Shown: piece by piece, positions 7,651 to 17,500 of the stretch
How the letters are laid out: each line of letters begins with the position of its first letter
Position numbering within the stretch: position 1 is the stretch's first letter
Assembly (NCBI GenBank): GCA_041398245.1
Contig: JAWKVC010000006.1
Span: 1 to 64,000 of the forward strand
Length of the DNA stretch: 64,000 nt
Direction: 5' to 3'
DNA from: UBA7672 sp041398245
GTDB lineage: Bacteria > Pseudomonadota > Alphaproteobacteria > Caulobacterales > Hyphomonadaceae
The notes under the pieces: generated by a model
The model's input: only the letters and a program-made list of their open reading frames with translations
The model's database searches: none
What the model was told of the DNA's origin: nothing
Made by a program: the position numbers and the translations under genes

Positions 7651-8874
7651 CTACCGCACGACCTTCAGGCGGCGCGGTGACTTGCGGGCCGGGCGGCGCG
7701 CGGCGGAGGCGGCGCGCTTTTCGACCACGGCGTACATCGATGTCCACGGCAGGTCCTCGACCGAGACGGTTTCCGTCTCGCCAAAGCCGTTGAACCGCGT
7801 CTGCATCGCGACGCCATAGGCGCCGAGCATGCCGAACTCGATATAGTCGCCTTCGCGGATGTCCGCCGGCAGCTGGAACGGTCCTTCCATGGCGTCCAGC
7901 GAGTCGCAGGTCGGGCCGTAGAGCTTGAAGCCCTGCTGCACGCCTTCGAACTCGCCATCCGGACGGTGGGCCTTCACGGGGAAGGGCCACTTGCAGTGGG
8001 CGGCGTCGAACAGGTTGCCATAGCTGCCATCGTTGATGTGCAGCGCGCCGTCCTTCACCAGCTCGACGCGGGCGAGAATGGAGGTCGATTCGGCGACCAG
8101 CGCACGGCCGGGCTCGCACCACAGCCGGGCGTTCATCGCCACCGGCATCTGCTCGAACACCTCCTTGATGACCTTGGCGTAGAGTTCAAGGTCCGGAGGC
8201 GTCATGCCCGGATAGGCGGACGGGAAGCCGCCGCCGACATCCACGACATCGACGATAACGCCGGCTTCGCGGATCAGCCGCGAAGCCAGGTCCATCGCGT
8301 CACGGAACGCGGACGGGCTCATGCATTGCGAGCCGACGTGGAAGGACACGCCGAGATTGTCGGCGAACCCACGCGCCTTGCGCAGCAGCGAGGGCGCTTC
8401 CGCTTCGCTGACGCCGAACTTGTGCGACAGCGCGTAGACTGCGTCAGCATTGTTCACCGCCAGCCGCACGACGAGCGTCAGGTCGTCGGCGCGCTGTGTG
8501 GCGGCGACGATCTTTTCCAGCTCGGCTTCGCAATCTAGCGAGAAGACGCGCACGCCATGCTCGAAATAGGCCCGTTCGATCGCCTTGCGCGATTTCACGG
8601 GATGCATGAACGCCATCTTCGCATCCGGATAGAGGGACGCGATGAGCTTGATCTCTTCTTCCGAAGCGACATCGAACCAGCGGAGGCCCGTCGCGTACAT
8701 CGCGTCGAGCGCCCACGGCGAAGGGTTCGCCTTTACTGCGTAAAGAACTTCGCCCGGAAAGTTATCCCTGAACCAAGTAGCCGCTATCGAAACCCGTTCC
8801 GGCCGCACGCATGCAACCGGCTTTTCAGGGAGTCGTTCCCGGACCAGGTCCAGGGGCGTATGGAACGTGAGCAA
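7651..8874 (-). CDS. Ornithine decarboxylase-type enzyme (group IV PLP, alanine-racemase fold)
   Basis: Makes putrescine from ornithine (lysine or diaminobutyrate cannot be excluded). Motifs in order: YAVKAN with the PLP lysine, HVGSQ, GGGFP for phosphate binding, CEPGR, and GPTCDSLD carrying the Cys-Asp of the partner active site. I place the start at TTG 8874, which puts the PLP lysine about 47 residues in, as in homologues. AGGGG lies ten bases upstream. The frame stays open to a TTG at 8970 with a strong Shine-Dalgarno, but the extra 32 residues have unusually low GC, look unlike protein, and overlap a structured leader. Basic C-terminal tail. Partner of the deoxyhypusine-synthase-like gene downstream. 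Confidence 0.9.
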   Translation of the reverse strand: MLTFHTPLDLVRERLPEKPVACVRPERVSIAATWFRDNFPGEVLYAVKANPSPWALDAMYATGLRWFDVASEEEIKLIASLYPDAKMAFMHPVKSRKAIERAYFEHGVRVFSLDCEAELEKIVAATQRADDLTLVVRLAVNNADAVYALSHKFGVSEAEAPSLLRKARGFADNLGVSFHVGSQCMSPSAFRDAMDLASRLIREAGVIVDVVDVGGGFPSAYPGMTPPDLELYAKVIKEVFEQMPVAMNARLWCEPGRALVAESTSILARVELVKDGALHINDGSYGNLFDAAHCKWPFPVKAHRPDGEFEGVQQGFKLYGPTCDSLDAMEGPFQLPADIREGDYIEFGMLGAYGVAMQTRFNGFGETETVSVEDLPWTSMYAVVEKRAASAARRPARKSPRRLKVVR

Positions 8875-9091
8875 TTCACGTACACCCCTGTTAGTTGTTG
8901 AACCCAATCCGGCGTTAGTACGGATCTTTGACTCGTTAAGTCTGCCTCTCAACCCGCACACGTCATCCAAACCCCACCTCCTTTGGAGGAGCCCTTCTTT
9001 TGAAGGGCGGGTTCCTTTCAGTGGGAACCCTTGGGAAGTTCAGACGCCACGTGGAATCAAGGCGCAGAGCCTCGAGCCGATGTCCGCCGGC
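8875..9091 (-). ncRNA. Structured 5' leader of ornithine decarboxylase (speF-leader candidate)
   Basis: About 217 transcribed bases precede the TTG start. In order of transcription there are three adjacent perfect hairpins: GGGTTCC/GGAACCC (9030-9009, 8-base loop), GCCCTTC/GAAGGGC (9008-8991, loop AAAA) and CCTCC/GGAGG (8989-8977, loop AAA). The last buries an AAGGAGG Shine-Dalgarno. A fourth, ACGTGA/TCACGT (8881-8865), holds the proposed TTG start codon in its loop. The stretch is less GC-rich than coding DNA here. A conserved RNA upstream of speF is known in alphaproteobacteria (Rfam speF leader). Membership is inferred from position and structure, not from a covariance-model search. Confidence 0.65.
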
Positions 9092-9097
9092 GCGATG

Positions 9098-9126
9098 TAT
9101 ATAGGTCCATAGGTCCCCCCTGTAAA
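9098..9126 (-). promoter_or_regulatory. Sigma-70 promoter of the ornithine decarboxylase leader
   Basis: On the minus strand TTTACA (9126-9121) and TATATA (9103-9098) are separated by exactly 17 bases, giving a start of transcription near 9091. The spacer contains a tandem direct repeat, GGACCTAT twice, that may be a protein-binding site. Confidence 0.72.
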
Positions 9127-9289
9127 TAAAATCTTGCGGGCCTTCAGGGGGTTGTAAACAGTCGTTCAGATTGGCCCACAATCGGTTGTGTGACAGTTGC
9201 TCGCCGCGGGCGCGCCGGCCGCCGAGGGGGCGATTCGGCTTCTCGCGCTGCGATTTGGGCCGCACGATGGGCGGAGTGGAGCATCACGG

Positions 9290-9850
9290 ATGGCGGTTTC
9301 CCCGGTAGCTGTCTCGGCCGAGATCAGGTTGCCCGACTGGCTGACGGCGATGCCATTGCCACCCGCGCCGGCCTCGGACGAAACCTGCATGGCCTTTGCT
9401 GTCGCGGCGGCGGCCGAAAACGTCGCACGCGGCACGGGCGGTCCGTTCGGCGCGGTGGTGCGCGATGACGCCAGCGGCGAGGTGATCGGCGTCGGTGTCA
9501 ATCTCGCCGTGCCCAGCGGCAATCCGGTGCTGCATGCTGAAACGGTGGCGATCTCGCTGGCCGGCTCCCGGCTGGAGGCCGCCGGCGGGCTGACGCTCTT
9601 CACGTCGTGCGAGCCCTGCATCATGTGCCTCGGCGCCGCCCACTGGGCCAGCATTCGCCGGATTGTCTCCGCCGCCAGCCGGAAGGATGCCGAAGCGGTG
9701 GGTTTCAGCGAGGGCGCGGGCACGCCGCAGCTCCGGTCCGAAATGGCGGCCCGTGGCGTCGTCTTCGAGGATGGCCTTCTGCGGGAAGGAAGCTCGACCG
9801 TGCTGCGCACCTACATCGATCGGGGCGGTGTGATCTACGGACCGCGCTGA
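9290..9850 (+). CDS. Nucleoside/guanine deaminase family protein (zinc-dependent)
   Basis: 186 residues from the ATG at 9290 (GGAG eight bases upstream). The longer frame from 9197 is not needed. The cytidine deaminase-like zinc site is complete: H82-A-E84 supplies the His ligand and catalytic Glu, and P-C110-I-M-C113 the two Cys ligands. G-G-P-F-G-A-V-V before it is typical of the guanine deaminase/tRNA adenosine deaminase branch. The acidic/Tyr end (YIDRGGVIYGPR) points to a free nucleobase or nucleoside rather than tRNA. The exact substrate is not determinable. Divergent from the decarboxylase promoter. Confidence 0.8.
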   Translation: MAVSPVAVSAEIRLPDWLTAMPLPPAPASDETCMAFAVAAAAENVARGTGGPFGAVVRDDASGEVIGVGVNLAVPSGNPVLHAETVAISLAGSRLEAAGGLTLFTSCEPCIMCLGAAHWASIRRIVSAASRKDAEAVGFSEGAGTPQLRSEMAARGVVFEDGLLREGSSTVLRTYIDRGGVIYGPR

Positions 9851-9950
9851 TCGGGCACGTTTGGCCCGGCATTCGGCCTCATGGGTCGATTCTTATTGCT
9901 TCTCGATATGCGCCCCCTACAGTGCCGCTACGCAGTTCAAGGGGAAGAGA

Positions 9951-12776
9951 ATGATCAGAAGCCGCAAGATGCTGACGCTTGGCGCCGCGATGGCCGCCAT
10001 CCTGACTGCCTCGGGCTGCGCGGCTGACGGCCCGACCGCCGGCGTCTATGCCGCTCCCATGATCCCGGCCGCGGCGCCAGAGCAGGCCGCCGCCCCAACA
10101 CGCGACCCGGTGGTCGATCAGATCGCCGGCATGGATTTCGACATCCCCTACACCAAGTACGTGCTCCAGAACGGTCTCACGCTGATTGTCCATGAGGACA
10201 CCAAGACCCCGACGGTCACGGCGCATCTGATCTATCATGTCGGTTCGAAGAACGAGCCCAAGGGTCGCTCGGGCTTCGCCCACCTGTTCGAGCACCTGAT
10301 GTTCAACGGCTCGCAGCACTTCAACGATGATTTCTTCAAGGCGACGCAGCAGTTCGGCGCCACCAACCAGAACGGCTCCACCAACACGGATCGCACCAAC
10401 TACTACCAGACGGTGCCCAAGGATGCGCTCGATTCCATCCTGTGGCTGGAGTCAGATCGCATGGGCTATCTCCTCGGCGCAGTCGATCAAGCGCGCCTCG
10501 ATGAACAGCGCGGCGTCGTCCAGAACGAGAAGCGGCAGGGCGAAAACCAGCCCTACGGTCAGGTGTTCAACCACATCGTCGCGGCGACCTATCCGGAGGA
10601 ACATCCCTACGGCCACACCGTGATCGGATCGATGGACGATCTCAACGCGGCCTCGATGGCTGACGTGCAGGACTGGTTCAAGACGTGGTACGGCCCCTCC
10701 AACGCCATCCTCGTGCTCGCCGGCGACATCAAGCCTGAGGAAGCGAAGGCGAAAGTCGAGAAGTATTTCGGGGAAATTCCCCCCGGTCCGCCGCAGGCTC
10801 AACCGAAAGCCTGGGTCCCGCCGCTGGCGCCAAACCAGCGCGAGGTTCTCTACGATCGCGTCGCCCAGCCGCGTATCTACATCACCTGGAACGTGCCGCA
10901 GCTTGGCAATCCGGATGGCGAACTGCTGGACCATGTCGCCTCCGCGCTCGGCGGCGACCGGAACGCCCGCCTCACCAAGCGGCTGGTCTATGACGAGCAG
11001 GTTGCGACCAGCGTCGTCGTCGGCAATCCGCAGAGCGAGATCGCCGGACAGTTCCGCGTGATCGTGACGGCCAAGCCCGACGCTGATCTTGCCAAGATCG
11101 AGCAGGCCGTCTCGGAAGAGATTGCCAAGATCGTCGCCACAGGTCCGACACAGGCCGAGATCGACAAGAATGTGGTGCAGACTGTTTCCGGCATCATCTC
11201 CAGCCTCGAAAGCACGTCCAGCAAGGCGGCCCAGCTTGCGCAGTGGGAAATGATCGCGGGCGAGCCCAGCGGCTGGCGCGACTCGCTCGATCGCCTTGAA
11301 GCGGCGACGCCCGCCTCGGTGCGTGCAGCCGCCGCCAGATGGCTCACGGGTGGTTCCTATACGCTTACGGTGATGCCGTTCGGCAATCCGAAAGCATTCA
11401 CCGCCGCGGTTGACCGCTCCAAGCTGCCGCTGCCGGGCGCTATCGCCGACGCTGAATTCCCCGCCTATCAGACCGCCACGCTCTCCAACGGCATGAAGGT
11501 CTACCTGGTCGAACGGCATGATGCGCCGCAGGTCAGCGTTTCGATGTCGATCGACACCGGCTATCCGGCCGACCAGTCAACCATCCGCAACGGCCTTGGC
11601 GGCGTTACCGCCAACATGCTGGATGAGGGGACGACGACGCGGTCCGCACTCGAGATCGCCAACGAGATCGATAGCCTCGGCGCCTATCTCGGCACGGGCG
11701 GCGGGGGAGAGCAGTCCGCCGTCGAATTCAGCGCGCTGACGCCGACTGTCGACCGCGTGATGGCGATCTGGGCCGACGTGCTGCGCCATCCGTCGTTCGA
11801 TAAGGCCGACTTCGCGCGCATCCAGTCGCAGACCATCCAGAGCCTGCAGCAGCAGATGAACAATCCCGGCGCGATCGGCCAGCGCGTGCTGCAGCGAGTT
11901 CTCTGGGGCGACGATCATCCGTATGGTCGTCTCGTCTCGACGGACAATATCGCAGCTCTGACACCGGCTGACGCCGCTGCCTTCCACAAGGGCTGGTACG
12001 GCCCCAACAATGCGACGCTCTACGTCGTTGGCGACACCACGCTGGCGGAGATCACGCCCAAGCTGGAAGCCGCGCTCGCCGGATGGACCGATGCGCCCAA
12101 CACGCGCAAGCAGGTCGCCAACGGTCACCGTCCGAACAAGCCCGCCGTCTACATCGTCGACCGCCCGGACTCCGTGCAGTCGATGATCCTCGTGGGCTCG
12201 GTCCAGCCGCCACGCAATCCGGCCGACGACACGCGCGTCGCGGCGTTCAATGCGCTGTTCGGCGGCAACTTCGACAGCCGGGTCAACATGAACCTGCGCG
12301 AGGACAAGGGCTGGTCCTATGGCGCACGCTCGTCGATCGGCGGCGGCCTCGGTCCGCGCACCTTCCTGATCTCGGCGCCTGTCCAGACCGACCAGACCAA
12401 GGGCGCGCTGGCGGAACTGCGCAAGGAGTTGACGGACGTCGTCGGGCGCCGTCCGCCCAGCACGGCCGAACTCAATACCGTGCGCACGAACACGCTTCTG
12501 GGCATGGCCAGCCGCTGGGAAACCTCAGGCGCGGTCCTCAACTCGCTCGAGGACATTCACGATTTCAACCTGCCTGCGGATTATTGGGCCAAGTACGCGG
12601 ACACCTACCGGACCGCGACGCCGGCCGAGATCGAGGCGATGGCCAAACGCATCATCCCTGACCAGAACCATGTCTGGGTCATCGTGGGCGATCGCGCCAA
12701 GATCGAGAAGGGCGTTCGTGAGTTGAATATCGGCGACGTTCACATCGTCGACGCGGATGGCAATCCCGTCGACTAG
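9951..12776 (+). CDS. M16 family zinc metallopeptidase, two-domain lipoprotein
   Basis: 941 residues from the ATG at 9951, which has GGGGAAGAG just before it (an upstream ATG at 9861 is spurious). Lipobox LTASGC shows a secreted lipoprotein. The N-terminal M16 half has the inverted zinc motif H111-L-F-E114-H115 with the distal ligand Glu193 in QNEKRQ, at the right 78-residue spacing. The second half (from about residue 500) has the same fold but no HxxEH, the usual active-plus-inactive pair that forms the closed chamber. Likely degrades peptides in the periplasm. Monocistronic by context. Confidence 0.92.
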   Translation: MIRSRKMLTLGAAMAAILTASGCAADGPTAGVYAAPMIPAAAPEQAAAPTRDPVVDQIAGMDFDIPYTKYVLQNGLTLIVHEDTKTPTVTAHLIYHVGSKNEPKGRSGFAHLFEHLMFNGSQHFNDDFFKATQQFGATNQNGSTNTDRTNYYQTVPKDALDSILWLESDRMGYLLGAVDQARLDEQRGVVQNEKRQGENQPYGQVFNHIVAATYPEEHPYGHTVIGSMDDLNAASMADVQDWFKTWYGPSNAILVLAGDIKPEEAKAKVEKYFGEIPPGPPQAQPKAWVPPLAPNQREVLYDRVAQPRIYITWNVPQLGNPDGELLDHVASALGGDRNARLTKRLVYDEQVATSVVVGNPQSEIAGQFRVIVTAKPDADLAKIEQAVSEEIAKIVATGPTQAEIDKNVVQTVSGIISSLESTSSKAAQLAQWEMIAGEPSGWRDSLDRLEAATPASVRAAAARWLTGGSYTLTVMPFGNPKAFTAAVDRSKLPLPGAIADAEFPAYQTATLSNGMKVYLVERHDAPQVSVSMSIDTGYPADQSTIRNGLGGVTANMLDEGTTTRSALEIANEIDSLGAYLGTGGGGEQSAVEFSALTPTVDRVMAIWADVLRHPSFDKADFARIQSQTIQSLQQQMNNPGAIGQRVLQRVLWGDDHPYGRLVSTDNIAALTPADAAAFHKGWYGPNNATLYVVGDTTLAEITPKLEAALAGWTDAPNTRKQVANGHRPNKPAVYIVDRPDSVQSMILVGSVQPPRNPADDTRVAAFNALFGGNFDSRVNMNLREDKGWSYGARSSIGGGLGPRTFLISAPVQTDQTKGALAELRKELTDVVGRRPPSTAELNTVRTNTLLGMASRWETSGAVLNSLEDIHDFNLPADYWAKYADTYRTATPAEIEAMAKRIIPDQNHVWVIVGDRAKIEKGVRELNIGDVHIVDADGNPVD

Positions 12777-12781
12777 GCCGG

Positions 12782-13117
12782 TCAGCGTACGCTGATCTCG
12801 ATCATTCCGGCTTCGGCCAGGGCGGGCGGCAGTTCGCTGCTCGCCCAGGTCTGGCCGGGTTTCAGCGGTATCGACAGGGTTGCGCCGCCGGCGCCTGTGA
12901 TCACCACGGTGTGGCGCGCCTGCCGTTCAGCGTCGCTGGCGGCAGGATGCAGACGTACCTGGATCCGGTCGCGTGTCTGCTCGAACGACTCGATCGGTCC
13001 GCTGACTTCAACCTTGCGCAGCACGCCGGCTTCTCCTGCCTCCGGCCACAGCGCTGTCAGGATTGCTGGCGTGGCGGCGAGCAGGAGTCCCCCGGCGATC
13101 ATGAGTGGCTTGGTCAT
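12782..13117 (-). CDS. Small exported or membrane-anchored protein, unknown function
   Basis: 111 residues from the ATG at 13117. The long frame from 13231 has no ribosome site. A hydrophobic N-terminal segment (residues about 5-24) is a signal peptide or anchor. The remaining 85 residues are beta-rich with no cysteines and no motif I recognise. Convergent with the M16 peptidase (5 bases between stops) and downstream of nothing obvious on its strand. Confidence 0.55.
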   Translation of the reverse strand: MTKPLMIAGGLLLAATPAILTALWPEAGEAGVLRKVEVSGPIESFEQTRDRIQVRLHPAASDAERQARHTVVITGAGGATLSIPLKPGQTWASSELPPALAEAGMIEISVR

Positions 13118-13258
13118 GCGGTCTCGCTCAGGTTCCGACACTGGACTCTCGTCAGACGCGCAAGATGCGTGCCTGCAGGAGAGCCCGGTCAGGGTTAACG
13201 GCCAAGTCGGTCTGTCGTGGATACGCGCCAAATGGCTGCGGGTTTCGGGAACCGCGTC

Positions 13259-14425
13259 CTAGTCGGCCTTTGTGGGTGAATTCGCTGCAGGCCGGGCCGC
13301 TGCCGCCTCCTGCGTTCCCGTCGGGTCGCCGGGCCTCGGTTTGCGCCGTCGCAGGCGTAGCGCATGGCGCAGCTTGGCCAGCCGTTTCCAGAAGCGGCGC
13401 CGTTCCGGGACGGGTAGCGGTTCAAGATTGTTGATGAACTGCTCGGCGCAGGCCCGCCAGGAATAGGTCTCGGCGTATTCGCGCGTGCGCTCGCGCGAAC
13501 AGGCCAGCGCCGCGTGGCAGGCTGTGGCGAGATCGTCGTTCACCGCACCCGCTCCGGTATCCGGAATGATGTCGCGCGGTCCCGGCACATTGTAGCCCGC
13601 CACCGGCGTTCCCGCCGCCATTGCTTCTAGGATCACGAGGCCAAACGTATCGGTCAGGCTCGGGAAGACGAAGCAGTCGGCGTTGGCGAAACAGGCCGCC
13701 AGGTCTTCGCCCTGTTTCACGCCGAGAAAGTGAGCGTCCGGATGCTTCACCTTCAGCGCTTCCATCTGCGGGCCGTCGCCGACCACAACCTTGGTGCCTT
13801 CGAGCGGCGTTTCGAGGAAAGCCGCGATATTTTTCTCAACCGCCACCCGGCCGACATTGAGCCAGATTGGCGTCTTCATCCCCTTGAACGGCCCGCGGTC
13901 TTCCTGGCGCTTGCTGGGATGGAAGAGGTCGGTGTCGACCCCGCGCGACCACGGCACGATGTTCTTGAACCGGCGGTCTTGCAGTTCGTCGCGCATGGAT
14001 GGCGTAGCGACCATTACGCGGCCCGAATACCTGTGGAATTCGCGGACGTACATGTAGCCCATCCAGTTGGGCAGGAAGAAAAAGCGCGCCGAGATGTATT
14101 CGGGAAAGCGCGTGTGATACGCGGTCGTGTAGGGAAACTTGTGACGGAGGCAGACGGCGCGCGCCGCCCATCCAAGCGGCCCTTCCGTCGCGATGTGAAC
14201 CGCGTCGGGCTCGAATTCCAGGAACCGTTCCTCGATCACCTTCTTTGCGCCGAAGGCCAGCTTGATCTCGGAATAGGTGGGCAGGGGGATGGTCTTGAAA
14301 CCGTTCGGCGAGACGATGTCCCACGTGTGGCCCAATTGTTCGCATTCGCTGATGACGCGCTTCATCGTGCGCACCACGCCGTTGACCTGCGGGTCCCAGG
14401 CATCGGTTACAAGCATGATGCGCAT
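13259..14425 (-). CDS. GT4 glycosyltransferase (mannosyltransferase/SqdX-like)
   Basis: 388 residues from the ATG at 14425 (MRIMLVTDAWDPQVNGVVRT). The frame from 14530 adds an unlikely basic tail. GT-B fold: the N-terminal acceptor half has the W-x-P-x-V-N-G-V glycine loop, and the donor half has LNVGRVAVEKNI, VVGDGP and FPSLTDTFGLVILEAMAAGTPV with the E-x7-E-type nucleotide-sugar site. Closest by eye to GDP-mannose-dependent alpha-mannosyltransferases and sulfoquinovosyl transferases that act on membrane lipids. The C terminus is Arg/Lys-rich and may bind acidic membranes. No pathway partners nearby. Confidence 0.85.
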   Translation of the reverse strand: MRIMLVTDAWDPQVNGVVRTMKRVISECEQLGHTWDIVSPNGFKTIPLPTYSEIKLAFGAKKVIEERFLEFEPDAVHIATEGPLGWAARAVCLRHKFPYTTAYHTRFPEYISARFFFLPNWMGYMYVREFHRYSGRVMVATPSMRDELQDRRFKNIVPWSRGVDTDLFHPSKRQEDRGPFKGMKTPIWLNVGRVAVEKNIAAFLETPLEGTKVVVGDGPQMEALKVKHPDAHFLGVKQGEDLAACFANADCFVFPSLTDTFGLVILEAMAAGTPVAGYNVPGPRDIIPDTGAGAVNDDLATACHAALACSRERTREYAETYSWRACAEQFINNLEPLPVPERRRFWKRLAKLRHALRLRRRKPRPGDPTGTQEAAAARPAANSPTKAD

Positions 14426-14582
14426 GATAGGGGCGCGTGTCCTCTTCGGGCGTGGCCGGTTGCTTCGGCTGACGTTTGATAACGGGCCGGGACGGGTTAC
14501 GTCCATGGTTGGTTGAGAATATGGCGACACGGGCGATTCGCGCGCCGTGCCGCCGGGTCAGGTCACAGAGACGGCTTGGAAC

Positions 14583-17500
14583 ATGACAGGGCAGAAGACG
14601 TCCGAACTGCTTTCTCCGGACACGCTTGACGCTGGAAAATACGAGGACGAAGCCAGCCGCATCGCGGAGATGCTGGCGAGCCCGGCGCTGGATGCGGCCG
14701 AGCGCCGCGCCGCCGCCGCCGCCGCCCGCGACATCGTGGTCAAGGCGCGCGCCGAGACGCAGCACTCAGGCGTCATGGAAAGCTTCCTCGAGGAGTTCGG
14801 CCTGTCGAACCCGGAAGGCCTTGCGCTGATGTGCCTGGCAGAGGCGCTTCTGCGTGTGCCCGACGCCGACACCGCCGACGCGCTGATCGCGGAGAAGATC
14901 GCATCCGGCGACTGGGGCGATCACAACGGCAAATCGGACTCGCTGCTGGTCAACGCCTCCACCTGGGGCCTGATGCTGACCGGCCGCATCATCCGTCCGG
15001 CGGAAGACGCTGGCCAGAATCCTGCCGGCTTCGTGTCCCGCATGGTGCGAGAGGCCGGCGAGCCGGTAATCCGGGCGGCGATGATGCAGGCCATGCGCAT
15101 CATGGGTGGCCAGTTCGTCATGGGCCGTTCCATCGGAGAGGCGCTGAAGCGCGGCCAGCGCAATGTGAAGCGTGGCGAGGCCGCCTCCCATTCGTTCGAC
15201 ATGCTGGGCGAGGGCGCGCGCACCATGGCGGATGCCCGCCGCTATTTCGAAAGCTACGCCAATGCCATCGGTTCCGTCGGCAAGGCGAAGACCGGCGCTT
15301 CGCCCGAGACCGCCGACGGGATTTCCGTGAAGCTGTCCGCGCTGCATCCCGCCTATCGCGCCGTGCAGGGCGAACGCGTACACCGCGAACTCTATCCCAT
15401 GGTGGCTGAACTCGCGAAGCTCGCGGCGACACACAACATCAACTTCACGCTCGACGCTGAAGAAGCCGACCGCCTCGCCCTGTCTCTGTCGTTGCTGGAG
15501 CGACTCTGCCGCGAGACGGATACAGCCGGATGGACTGGTCTCGGGCTCGCCGTTCAGGCCTATCAGAAGCGCGGCGAACAGGTGGTCGGCTGGCTGGGCA
15601 ATCTTGCGCGTTCAACCAGCCGCCGCCTGATGGTGCGGCTCGTGAAGGGCGCCTATTGGGATTCGGAGATCAAGCGCGCGCAGGTTGATGGCCAGCCGGA
15701 CTATCCGGTGTTTACGACCAAGCAGGCGACCGATGTCTCCTATCTCACCTGCGCCGATGCCTTGCTGCGCTCTGGCCCGCCGATCTATCCCCAATTCGCG
15801 ACGCACAACGCCCACTCGCTGGCTTCCATCGAGCTGATGGCGACGCGCGCTGGCCGCGAGGATTACGAGTTCCAGCGCCTGCACGGCATGGGCGGCCCGC
15901 TCTACAAGGCGGCGGGGTGCGAGCGCTCGGTGCGTATCTACGCCCCTGTCGGCGCCCACCAGGATCTGTTGCCTTATCTTGTCCGCCGCCTTCTGGAGAA
16001 CGGCGCCAACACGTCCTTCGTCCATTCCTTCCTCGACGATGATGTGCCGGCCGAGCGCATCGCCTCGGATCCCTATACGCTGCTGTCGGCCTCGCCTGCG
16101 CGCCATCCGCGCATTCCGACCCCGCCCAACCTCTACGGGCAGGAACGGCTCAATTCGAGCGGTCTCGACTTCAGCCAGAAGGCCGTGCGCGAGCGCATCG
16201 CCGCAACCATTGCTAAGCAGGATGCGCTGGGCGCGATGGCGGCGGGATCGATCGTCTCGGGCAAGGTCGTTGGCTCCGCGCCTGAACAGGCCAAGGCGCC
16301 GGCCGATCATGTCCGCGTCGTTGCGCGCATCAGTTCGGCGTCCGAGGCGGATGTCGATGCCGCCTATGCCGCCGCGTCCGCCTTCCAGCCGGACTGGAAC
16401 GCCATCGGCGGCCCCAAACGTGCGGACATCCTCGAAGCGATGGCCAATGCGATGGAGCAGGACGCCGACCGGCTCATCGCCATCCTCGCGCGCGAAGGCG
16501 GCAAGACGCTGGATGACTGCATCGCTGAGGTTCGCGAGGCAGTCGACTTCTGCCGCTACTACGCGCTCGAGGCCGACCAGAAATTCCGCGGCGTCGAGGC
16601 GCTGCCGGGCCCGGCCGGCGAGACCAATGGTCTGGAGATGATGGGCCGCGGCGTGTTCGTCTGCATCTCGCCATGGAACTTCCCGCTCGCTATCTTCACG
16701 GGTCAGATCGCTGGCGCGCTGGCTGCCGGCAACACCGTGCTGGCGAAGCCGGCGGAACAGACGCCGCTGATCGCCTTCGAGGCTGTGAAGCTGTTCCACA
16801 AGGCCGGGCTGCCGGCCGATGCGCTGCATCTCCTGCTGGGCGATGGCAAGGTCGGCGCATGGCTGACGGCGGATGCGCGCTGTGGCGGCGTCGCCTTCAC
16901 GGGCTCGACCGAAGTCGCTCGCATCATCAACCGAACGCTGGCTGTGAAGGATGGCCCCATCGTTCCGTTGATTGCGGAAACCGGCGGCCTCAACGCCATG
17001 TTCTGCGACACGACCGCCCTGCGCGAGCAGGTCGTCGACGATGTCGTCATGTCGGCCTTCCGCTCGGCCGGGCAGCGTTGCTCAGCTCTGCGTCTCCTGT
17101 TCCTGCCGCATGAGACGGCAGACGAAACCATCGCCATGATCAAGGGCGCCATGGAGGTGCTGACGATCGGCGATCCCGCCGATGCGGCGACCGACATAGG
17201 TCCGATCATCGACGCCGAGGCGCGCGGATTGCTTGATGCTCATCTCGAACGCATGAAGCCGGTCGTGAAGACCTGGCAGCGGGATATCGGCGCCCTGCAC
17301 GAGAAGGGAACGTTCTTCGGTCCCGCCATCATCGAACTCGACTCGCTCGACCAGATCGACCGCGAGGTGTTCGGGCCGATCCTGCATGTCATCCGATACG
17401 ACACCGACGATATCGAAACCGTCGGCGCGGCCCTCTCCGCCAAGGGCTATGGCCTCACGCTCGGCGTGCACTCACGGCTTGAAGGTTTCGCCGACACGGT

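Noticed and set aside
8963..9265. 100-codon frame through the ornithine decarboxylase leader as a leader peptide
   Set aside because: It begins upstream of the inferred transcription start, lacks a start codon near it, and is Arg/Pro-rich noise. The five-codon frame at 8966 is a better candidate.
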